Assembly: GCF_022760805.1 (NCBI RefSeq)
Contig: NZ_JAIVFL010000001.1
Location: 3,162,001-3,226,000 of the forward strand
From: Candidatus Mycolicibacterium alkanivorans
GTDB taxonomy: Bacteria > Actinomycetota > Actinomycetes > Mycobacteriales > Mycobacteriaceae
Length of the DNA stretch: 64,000 nt
Direction: 5' to 3'
The position numbers and the translations under genes are program-made. This document shows positions 25,911 through 32,446 of this stretch, piece by piece. The number at the start of each line of letters is the position of its first letter. Position 1 is the first letter of the stretch. The notes below the pieces were generated by a model. It saw only the letters and a list, made by a program, of their open reading frames with translations, was not told the DNA's origin and did no database searches.

Positions 25911-28045
25911 TTAGCGCCGATTTTCACTCAGCGAATTGACCCTCATTTTGATGCCTGCTCATGCGAACTCGTAGCGCACGGTGCGGCCGCCGAGCCAGGG
26001 GACGGAGGTGGTGGGCAGGTTGGCTTGGCGCAGTACGGGTGAGTAGGTGCGCCGGTCGAGGCGGACCACGATCTGGTTGCCGTGGTTGAGGATGTGCCCG
26101 CCGGTGGACAGGAACCGGCGTTGCAGGGTGTCGGGGGTGGCGGTTGCGTAGCCGGGGATGCGGCGGCGCAGGGCGGCGCAAAGGGTGTGGGCAAGGACGG
26201 TGAGCACGACGTCGAGGTCGATGTTGAGGGGGACGGCTCCGGTGAGGGAGTCCAGGTGGAAGGAGCGGATCGCTTCGGCGAGGCGTTGCTCGATGTTCAT
26301 TCTGCGGGAGTAGGTCTCGATGACCTGTTTGGCGGGCATCGAGTGCTGGTTGGTGATCAGGATGGTGGGCTCGTCGTGGCCCAGGCCGGCGACGGCGAGT
26401 TGACGCAGCGTGCCGGGGTAGGTCGATAGTCGCGCGGCGGGGTCTTCGATCATCTGGACGCGGCGGGTTCGGCCGCCGGCGCGGGCCACGGTCAGCTTCG
26501 TCCAGGCGCTGGTGGGTAGCGCGTGCAGGTGGGCGGTGAGTTTGGGGGTGCGGGCGCGCAGGGTGATGAAGCCGATGCCGCGCTGGGTCAGTTCGCCGAG
26601 CTGGGTTTGGGTGGTGACCTTGGAGTCCATGACGAGCAGGGCGGGGTGGGTGCCGGTGACGGTTTTCCAGTGCTCGGCGAAGTCGAGGACCTCGTTGTTC
26701 TGGGTGGCTTTGACGAGGTCGGCGTTGGCGTAGAGCAGGGCGTGGGAGTCGGCGTCTTCGGCGAAGAAGGTCAACACGCTGCGGGTGCGTTGCGAGCGTG
26801 AGGGCACGTAGTGTTTTTCCAGCGCGGCGTCCTCACCCCAGTGCATGACGGCATGGAAGTCCAGGTTCAGCACCTCGCCGGTGGCCAGGCCCGCGGCGAC
26901 GGAAGCCTTGTCCAACGCGGTCAGGAACTTCTTCTGCTTGGCGTGTTGCAGGCGGTAGGAGTACGTGGTCAGCGCGGTCGTCTTGGGCAGGGCGGTGAGC
27001 CCGGTGAACAGCGCGGCGCCGGGGTCGGCGGCCAGATCGTGCACGTGGGAGACACGGCGGGTGCCGGTGAGCTTGACCGCCAGCAGAGCGAGCAGGTAGT
27101 TGATCGCGGGGATGTCGCGGGTGCCGGGGTAGCCGGCGGCGGTGACCAGTGCGGGCAGGTCCACGGCGAGCAGGTCGGGCAGCACGAGCAGCAGCCCGGC
27201 CATCCGGGTGGGCGCGTCGGTGGGCAGCTGGGCGTAGTCGTCGGCGGCCAGTGCGCGGGCCCGGGGCAGGTCTTGGCGCCGGGGGCCGCCGCGGGCGGCG
27301 TCGGGCCGGCGCCAGATCCGGGGTAGGCCGGCCTCGTTGATGACCTCGCTGATCCCGGTGCGGTTCAACCCGATGCCCTCGGCGGCCAGCTCGGCGGCGA
27401 TCTCATCGATGGAGTACCCCTGCGCGCGCAGGGCGATGATCCGGGTCCGGGCGGCGTCTTTGCCGGGTGCGGTCTTGGGGCCGGGACGGGCATCGAGGAA
27501 GAAGTTCTTCGCCCCGGCGCGGAAGTCGGCCACCGCCGAGTGCAGCCCGGCGGTGGTGTAGCCGAACCGCTCGGCTACGGCCGCGGCGGGTTCACCGTCG
27601 AGCAGATAGGCCCGCAATGCCTCGTAGCGGGTCTGCGGGCCCACGGCGGGGACGGCGAAGAACTCGCCACCCACCCGGGCTGCTTGCGGGGCATTCGCTG
27701 ACTGGTCGATACTGATAGTCAACCGTGCTCGGTCACGGCGATCAAGGACCTGCGAACGCGTGTCGCCCGACTCGGGGGTTGATCGCGCCAGAACCCTTGA
27801 AATAGCAGCAATGTAGTTCCAGTTGCCGTCGGTTGACATTCGGGTCCTTCGACCGGATGGGCTCAGTGCCAGCCGGGTATTAACTGATCAGTCAGCGATA
27901 TGCCTTCACTATGTCGCGCCGCGATCACATCACCGCGCACCGAATCGCCTTGCTACGCAACCCATCCAAACCTGGCGACGCCATCAGCTACGATCTGCGC
28001 GAACCCACGATCAGATAATCACCGCTCCGCGAAAATCGGCGTTAG
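25911..28045 (-). mobile_element. 2.1-kb insertion element between acd and fadD
   Basis: Imperfect terminal inverted repeats bound the unit: TTAGCGCCGATTTTC at 25911-25925 and GAAAATCGGCGTTAG at 28031-28045. A single large transposase gene on the minus strand lies inside. The element separates the acyl-CoA dehydrogenase gene from the acyl-CoA synthetase gene. I could not define a clear target duplication. Confidence 0.75.
25959..27839 (-). CDS. Large DDE transposase with N-terminal helix-turn-helix
   Basis: The 626-residue protein has an N-terminal region with two helix-turn-helix-like stretches (EPAAAVAERFGYTTAGLHSA and GYSIDEIAAELAAEGIGLNR). It is followed by a large RNase H-like catalytic region: LNLDFHAVMHWGEDAALEKH, LLVMDSKVTTQTQLGELTQR and YSRRMNIEQRLAEAIRSFHL. 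The latter contains the Y-x-x-R-x-x-I-E pattern of IS4/IS1634-like transposases. I cannot place it in a named subfamily. The gene fills an element with inverted repeats and looks intact, so the element may still be mobile. Confidence 0.8.
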   Translation of the reverse strand: MSTDGNWNYIAAISRVLARSTPESGDTRSQVLDRRDRARLTISIDQSANAPQAARVGGEFFAVPAVGPQTRYEALRAYLLDGEPAAAVAERFGYTTAGLHSAVADFRAGAKNFFLDARPGPKTAPGKDAARTRIIALRAQGYSIDEIAAELAAEGIGLNRTGISEVINEAGLPRIWRRPDAARGGPRRQDLPRARALAADDYAQLPTDAPTRMAGLLLVLPDLLAVDLPALVTAAGYPGTRDIPAINYLLALLAVKLTGTRRVSHVHDLAADPGAALFTGLTALPKTTALTTYSYRLQHAKQKKFLTALDKASVAAGLATGEVLNLDFHAVMHWGEDAALEKHYVPSRSQRTRSVLTFFAEDADSHALLYANADLVKATQNNEVLDFAEHWKTVTGTHPALLVMDSKVTTQTQLGELTQRGIGFITLRARTPKLTAHLHALPTSAWTKLTVARAGGRTRRVQMIEDPAARLSTYPGTLRQLAVAGLGHDEPTILITNQHSMPAKQVIETYSRRMNIEQRLAEAIRSFHLDSLTGAVPLNIDLDVVLTVLAHTLCAALRRRIPGYATATPDTLQRRFLSTGGHILNHGNQIVVRLDRRTYSPVLRQANLPTTSVPWLGGRTVRYEFA

Positions 28046-28428
28046 TAGTAGCCGCTACCGTAACGTGTCAGACATCTCACGAAGTCAAAAGTCAAGCCGC
28101 CAGTGGAAGGGTGAGGTGGAAATGCACGGTGTTCGTTATAGGGCTGGCCGGTTTGCAGGCAATGGTGGAGTTGGCCGAGGAAATTGTTGAACAGGTGTCG
28201 TTTGGGCCTGGTGGTTCCAGTCTCCGGCGGCGCGGCGGGTGCGCACCGCGCCGATCAGCCGGGAGATGATCCTCAACTATGTGGCGCAGCACAGCCTGAA
28301 CCTGCCACGGTCGTACCGAACATCCTGCGTCCGTTCGTGTCCGTTTCGGAGGACATGGGCGGACGGCTGCCTCACCGAGCAATTCTCAACCACGAGGAGC
28401 CGCCGACGCGGCGGCGGAGGAGTACGCC
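28046..28428. other. Intergenic remnant sequence before fadD
   Basis: No intact gene. On the minus strand between about 28090 and 28210 a short frame reads FNNFLGQLHHCLQTGQPYNE, resembling the C-terminal tail of IS110-type transposases, so this may be another insertion-sequence scrap. The promoter of the downstream fadD must lie in the last 200 bases, but I cannot point to a clear -10/-35 pair. Confidence 0.4.
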
Positions 28429-29985
28429 ATGGATCGCGGTATCGGTCAGTGGGTCACTAAACGGGCCTTCCTCAACGGGCAGCGCACGGCGTTCGTCTGC
28501 GGTGACACCAGCTTCACTTACTCCGACCTCGAACGGCGCACCAACCAGGTCGCCTCGAGCCTCCTGCGTCTCGGCGTCCGCAAGGGGGACCGGGTGGCCG
28601 CGCTCCTGGTGAACTCGGTCGAGTTCATGGAGGTCCTACTCGGCTGCGCGAAGATCGGCGCCATCACCATCCCGATCAACGTCCGGCTCGCCAGCCCGGA
28701 GATCGGCTACATCCTCGCCGACGCCGGCGCCGACGTGTTCGTCTTCCACGAGCCGCTCGCGGCGGCGGCGGTCAGCGCGCTGGCCGAGCCGGGGGTCCGG
28801 GTCCGACACACCGTCCGGACCGGGGGCGCCGCGGCCGACGGCGAGATCGCCTACACCGACCTGCTCTCCGGCGGTGCCCCCGGACCTCTCGACAGCGACG
28901 TCGACGGCCGCGACCCCGCGTTCATCATGTACACCTCGGGCACCACCGGCCGCCCGAAGGGCGCCATCCTCACCCACGACAACCTGCTGTGGAACGCCGT
29001 CAACGTGCTGGGCACCGACCAGGGCCTGCACGGCAGCGACGTGACCGTGGCCGTGGCCCCGATGTTCCACATCGGCGGGCTGGGGGTGCATACGCTGCCG
29101 TTACTCTACGTCGGCGGGACCAGCGTGATCCTTCCGTCGTTCGACCCGGTGGCCACGCTCAAGGCGATGGCCGATTGCCGGGCCACCGTCCAGTTCATGG
29201 TGCCGGCGATGTGGTCGGCGCTGACTCAGGTGCCCGACTTCGACTCCTACGATCTCTCGGCGCTGCGTTTGGCCATGGGCGGCGGCGCGCCGGTGCCGCT
29301 GACCGTCATCGACTTCATGCATCAACGCGGCGTCCCCTTCACCGAGGGATTCGGGATGACCGAGACCGCACCCATGGTCTCGGTCTTGGACGCCGCCAAC
29401 ATCACCATGCGGGCCGGGTCGATCGGCCGGGTCGCCATGCACGTCGATGCCCGGATCGTGGACGCCGACGACCGGGACGTTCCGGTCGACACCGTCGGCG
29501 AGCTCCTGGTGCGCGGACCCAACGTGTTCGTGGGGTACTGGATGAAGCCGGCGGCGACCGCCGAGGCCTTCCGGGGCGGCTGGTTCCACACCGGCGACCT
29601 CGGTCGGATCGATGCAGACGGCTACATCACGCTGGTCGACCGCAAGAAGGACATGATCATCTCGGGCGGGGAGAATGTGTACCCGATCGAGGTGGAGCAG
29701 GTGCTGTTCCGTCACCCCGGCGTGCTGGACGCCGCGGTAGTCGGCGGTCCGGACGAGAAATGGGGTGAGCGCGTCGTCGCGGTGGTGGTGGCCGACCCAG
29801 CCGCCGAGCAGGAACCCGGCGCCGACGAACTGATCGCGTGGTGCCGCGAGCGGTTGGCGCATTTCAAGTGTCCGCGCGAGGTGCACCTGCTTCCCGAGCT
29901 GCCCCGCAACGCCACCGGCAAGCTCCTCAAGACGGAGCTGCGCAAGCGGTTCACCGGTGTCGAGGGCGGCGTCGTCCAGCGCTGA
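28429..29985 (+). CDS. Fatty-acid/acyl-CoA synthetase (FadD-type ANL enzyme)
   Basis: The 518-residue ANL-superfamily ligase activates a carboxylic acid to acyl-AMP and then acyl-CoA. All core motifs are present: the P-loop FIMYTSGTTGRPKGAILTH, FTEGFGMTETAPM, GWFHTGDLGRIDADGYITLV, DRKKDMIISGGENVYPIEVE, and the C-terminal Lys in RNATGKLLKTELRK. A GGAGGAG site six bases before the ATG fixes the start. It is in the genomic island, separated by the 2.1-kb element from the damaged acyl-CoA dehydrogenase and followed by remnants of another dehydrogenase and a thiolase. It was probably part of a transferred beta-oxidation-like cluster. The substrate is unknown; the length fits medium/long-chain or aromatic acids. 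Confidence 0.93.
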   Translation: MDRGIGQWVTKRAFLNGQRTAFVCGDTSFTYSDLERRTNQVASSLLRLGVRKGDRVAALLVNSVEFMEVLLGCAKIGAITIPINVRLASPEIGYILADAGADVFVFHEPLAAAAVSALAEPGVRVRHTVRTGGAAADGEIAYTDLLSGGAPGPLDSDVDGRDPAFIMYTSGTTGRPKGAILTHDNLLWNAVNVLGTDQGLHGSDVTVAVAPMFHIGGLGVHTLPLLYVGGTSVILPSFDPVATLKAMADCRATVQFMVPAMWSALTQVPDFDSYDLSALRLAMGGGAPVPLTVIDFMHQRGVPFTEGFGMTETAPMVSVLDAANITMRAGSIGRVAMHVDARIVDADDRDVPVDTVGELLVRGPNVFVGYWMKPAATAEAFRGGWFHTGDLGRIDADGYITLVDRKKDMIISGGENVYPIEVEQVLFRHPGVLDAAVVGGPDEKWGERVVAVVVADPAAEQEPGADELIAWCRERLAHFKCPREVHLLPELPRNATGKLLKTELRKRFTGVEGGVVQR

Positions 29986-30179
29986 GGCATCTCCGGCAGA
30001 ATCCACGTCGAGCTTCCAGCCCGGCGTGACCGCGGGGGTGAACTCGTCGCCGACGACCTCGGGGACGACTGCGTGCATCGCAGGCGAGTCAGAGTCGATG
30101 AATCGCCCGGGGCGAGGGACTCTTCGTGTCCACCTACCGGGGGGTGATCACGCCGACCGCGCCCCCCGTGAAGGACGGA

Positions 30180-30500
30180 TCAGTCGCTCCGCGAGCAGAT
30201 CGTCGGGCGAGCCTGCGATGGCCGATCTCCTGCTGTGGCGCGCTGGGTGTCCCACTCGGCGAGCGTGAACGACACCCCCTTGGTAGGTGGCGATCGGCGC
30301 ACCGAACGCCTCCCGCTGGCGCGCCCACTCGATGGTGGTCGTCATGGCGCGGTGGGCGGCTCCGAGCACCATCAGACCCAGCAACGCCCGCGTGAGGTCG
30401 AAGTCGGCCAGTTGCGCGGCCAGGCCGCTGCCGCCATCGGTGATCTCGTGGTCGGCCGGGACGAACGTGTCGTCGAAGCTCAGCCCGACCCGGCTCAGGG
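30180..30500 (-). pseudogene. Acyl-CoA dehydrogenase, internal fragment
   Basis: About 105 residues in one frame match the middle of a second acyl-CoA dehydrogenase: SFDDTFVPADHEITDGGSGL, then ADFDLTRALLGLMVLGAAHR, EWARQREAFGAPIATYQGVS and FTLAEWDTQ. The frame then degenerates and stops at 30180. Both ends of the gene are absent. It differs from the copy at 24699-25837 and is a separate relic. Sequence between 29986 and 30180 holds no further recognisable gene. Confidence 0.75.
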
Positions 30501-30533
30501 GCCGGAAGCCGGGGTCGGCGCGGCACGAGTCCG

Positions 30534-30773
30534 GTGAACGTGTCCGGCGGACTGCTGGCGCGCGGCCACCCGATCGGCGCCACCAGGCGCACCGGTCTCG
30601 GGATGGCCTTCGGGACTCTTGAGGAGGAGGCGGTGATCGCCGCGTGGCTCGGGCACACTGATGCGAGGTTCACGCTGGCGGTTTACACGCACTCCACCGA
30701 CACCGCACTGTCCGACGCCGCCGCGGTGCTGGGCAGAGTCGTCGCCGGTGGCGGTGCTTCGCCGGGGAAGTAA
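30534..30773 (+). pseudogene. Chimeric scrap: thiolase piece joined to an integrase C-terminus
   Basis: The 79-residue frame begins NVSGGLLARGHPIGATRRTG, the conserved C-terminal motif of thiolases, and after about 25 residues becomes AVIAAWLGHTDARFTLAVYT. That is the end of a phage-type tyrosine integrase, with the GH and the Tyr nucleophile in VYTHS, then LSDAAAVLGRVV. Nothing upstream supplies the rest of either protein. The integrase part ends 303 bp before the right attachment site, the usual place for an island's own integrase. That makes it the likely relic of the original mobilising gene. Confidence 0.72.
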
Positions 30774-30997
30774 CCGGGGGCCGGTTCGTCCCGGCCGCAC
30801 CGCTCGCGCGTTGTGTGTCGCAACCCCCGTCGCGTCGCTGACATCAAAAATTCGACTCGCCGCCGCCGAACACAGCTGAGGCGCTCGGTGATGCTCGCCA
30901 GTTGAGCGTGGAGCCCGCCGCAGGAGTATTCCGGTCCTGTATCCAGCAAACAATCCACGCCGCCAACTGGCCACCCCATCGGGCGGATAAAGAAGCT

Positions 30998-31018
30998 GAT
31001 GTGTCAACTTGTGTCACC
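30998..31018 (+). promoter_or_regulatory. Putative integrase arm-type site, right
   Basis: Two near-direct repeats, TGTGTCAAC and TGTGTCACC, lie 58 bp inside the right attachment site, in the same orientation as the pair at 12623-12644. The symmetry around the island core sites is the reason for the call. The surrounding 30774-31075 stretch contains no gene. Confidence 0.5.
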
Positions 31019-31075
31019 TCTGCGACTCCCCACGCGGCGGAACGGTTCAGAAACTGCCATCTACCTGGCCTTTCT

Positions 31076-31124
31076 TGGTGGTCCCGGCTGGGATCGAACC
31101 AGCGACCTTCCGCGTGTGAGGCGG
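31076..31124 (-). repeat. Right attachment site within tRNA-Val(CAC)
   Basis: The 49 bases are identical to 12485-12533 and form the 3' part of the complete tRNA gene, from the encoded CCA to the middle of the anticodon stem. The identity begins exactly at the CCA end and stops inside the anticodon region. Confidence 0.93.
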
Positions 31125-31150
31125 ACGCTCTCCCGCTGAGCTACGAGACC
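31076..31150 (-). tRNA. tRNA-Val(CAC)
   Basis: The complement folds into a cloverleaf. Acceptor strand GGTCTCG pairs with CGGGACC, the D arm is GCTCAGCGGGAGAGC, and the anticodon loop is CTCACAC with anticodon CAC, reading GTG. The T arm GCTGGTTCGATCCCAGC follows. Discriminator A and an encoded CCA complete the gene. Its 3' part is the integration target of the adjoining island, and the gene remains whole after integration. Confidence 0.96.
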
Positions 31151-31324
31151 AAGTGGCGAACAGACCGTCGACTGGCAACTGCGCCGAAGAGGAACACTAG
31201 CACGATGGATCGTTCGGCCCGGAATGCGCTCGTCACACCGGACGTGACCATCGGGATTTGTGTGGCTTCCATGGCGTCGGCTATTGTCTTGCTTCGCACC
31301 GGGTGACGATCTCGCCCGTGGCGT

Positions 31325-31397
31325 GCGGATGTAGCGCAGTTGGTAGCGCATCACCTTGCCAAGGTGAGGGTCGCGGGTTCGAATCCCGTCATCCGCT
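31325..31397 (+). tRNA. tRNA-Gly(GCC)
   Basis: Acceptor arms GCGGATG and CATCCGC pair fully. The anticodon loop TTGCCAA gives GCC, and the T arm CGGGTTCGAATCCCG is standard. Discriminator is T; no CCA is encoded. It is the first of three plus-strand tRNA genes. Confidence 0.96.
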
Positions 31398-31425
31398 CGA
31401 AGGTGCAACTGGCATCAAACCCAAC

Positions 31426-31496
31426 GGTGGAGTGGCCGAGTGGTGAGGCAACGGCCTGCAAAGCCGTGCACACGGGTTCGATTCCCGTCTCCACCT
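31426..31496 (+). tRNA. tRNA-Cys(GCA)
   Basis: Acceptor arms GGTGGAG and CTCCACC pair. The anticodon loop CTGCAAA gives GCA, and the T arm is CGGGTTCGATTCCCG. The discriminator is T as expected for cysteine. It lies 28 bp after tRNA-Gly, probably in the same transcript. Confidence 0.95.
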
Positions 31497-31518
31497 CCGA
31501 GGATCTACGGATCTCCCC

Positions 31519-31593
31519 GCGCGATTAGCTCAGCGGGAGAGCGCTTCCCTGACACGGAAGAGGTCACTGGTTCAATCCCAGTATCGCGCACCA
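31519..31593 (+). tRNA. tRNA-Val(GAC)
   Basis: Acceptor arms GCGCGAT and ATCGCGC pair. The anticodon loop CTGACAC gives GAC, the T arm is CTGGTTCAATCCCAG, and CCA is encoded. It shares the D-arm sequence GCTCAGCGGGAGAGC with the CAC isoacceptor at the island edge. Confidence 0.95.
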
Positions 31594-31695
31594 GTATTTT
31601 ATGCAGTGCACAATCGCTATCGAGTTCGACGCGCTCAGCGCGCGCCCTGGTACGCCACCTCGGCGAGGTCCCGCCCAACCGCTTGACGCCGTGCG

Positions 31696-32196
31696 CTACC
31701 AGTCGAACAACGTCTGGTTTCTGGACCACAGGCAGTCGCCCGTCATCGTGACGGTGAAAAGCCTGGGCAGCATCTCCACCGACACCGGCTGTCCGGGCTC
31801 GCCTTGCGAATTCTGCGGTGCTGCAAGGACTCCCGCACTCACCACGGCGACCTGCTCTGCGCCGCAGACCGTGTCGGGGTTCAGCGGCGTGGCAGTCCAG
31901 CTTCCAGAGGACAGGTTGGGATTGCGGAAACCCTGACCGTGCAGGGTGATCCCCGGCCCGTAGCTGAACCATTTGTCGCTCGGGTCGAACGGAACGGGCG
32001 CCTCGGCCCAGGCGCGGGAGCCGTCCGGCAAGGTGCGGCACACCAGGAACTCGCTGCCGCCAGGACGCTGCGTCATCGCGTCGGCGAGCCGTTCGCCACA
32101 GGCCGCGCCGGCCTGCGGAACAGGACAGTCAGCGTGCGCAACCCCAGGGCTGACCAACGCGGCGGCCGCCATGAGCACCACCACACGGCATTTCAT
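31696..32196 (-). CDS. Secreted hypothetical protein
   Basis: The 166-residue protein starts MKCRVVVLMAAAALVSPGVA and has a clear signal peptide with a likely cleavage at AHA-DCP. The mature part has several Cys residues (DCP, ACGE, VCRTL, VCGA, DCLW), suggesting disulfides outside the membrane, and no known domain I recognise. A GAGGGAG element precedes the ATG at 32196, which is why I prefer it over a longer frame. It lies downstream of and opposite to the tRNA cluster. Similar small secreted Cys-containing proteins are common in mycobacteria; function unknown. Confidence 0.82.
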   Translation of the reverse strand: MKCRVVVLMAAAALVSPGVAHADCPVPQAGAACGERLADAMTQRPGGSEFLVCRTLPDGSRAWAEAPVPFDPSDKWFSYGPGITLHGQGFRNPNLSSGSWTATPLNPDTVCGAEQVAVVSAGVLAAPQNSQGEPGQPVSVEMLPRLFTVTMTGDCLWSRNQTLFDW

Positions 32197-32297
32197 CGGC
32201 TTCACTCCCTCACCATCGCGTCGGCGCACTCCAAGGTTACGTCCGGTGCAACCTTCACGGGCTACGATGCCAGCCCACAACCGAATGGTGGGGGCAT

Positions 32298-32446
32298 CGT
32301 GTCGTTCGTGAAGCTGCTTGTTCTCCTTCGCGCCGTGGATCATGTTCCTGATCGTCGCCAGGGACACCCTGCTGCGTGTGGAGATCGGTGTGGTCGCCAA
32401 CCTGGTGCGCCGCAAGGCGCACCGCGCGAACTCCGAATCCCGCTAG
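32298..32446 (+). pseudogene. Small membrane protein relic, frameshifted
   Basis: A short plus-strand gene can be traced as GTG TCG TTC GTG AAG (VSFVKLL), continuing after a one-base shift as FSFAPWIMFLIVARDTLLRV and ending EIGVVANLVRRKAHRANSESR before TAG at 32446. The hydrophobic core resembles the start of small mycobacterial inner-membrane proteins that normally continue with more helices. The stop overlaps the convergent fadD15-like stop by four bases. A truncated, frameshifted relic is the simplest reading; a genuine 37-residue peptide from an internal ATG is possible. Confidence 0.4.

Larger units (their letters stand above)
12485..31124. mobile_element. Genomic island inserted in tRNA-Val(CAC), decayed
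   Basis: The element of about 18.6 kb is bounded by 49-bp direct repeats of the tRNA-Val 3' end. It contains accessory content absent from the conserved backbone order: a toxin-antitoxin pair, tyrosine recombinases (one intact, two broken), a DUF2786 gene, at least six insertion-sequence units or remnants, and a set of lipid and methyl/acyl-transfer genes. Paired repeats near both ends resemble integrase arm sites. A C-terminal integrase scrap sits about 300 bp from the right attachment site. The backbone resumes on both sides (MFS operon to the left; tRNA-Gly/Cys/Val to the right). Probably a former integrative element or prophage-like island, now immobile. Confidence 0.88.
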
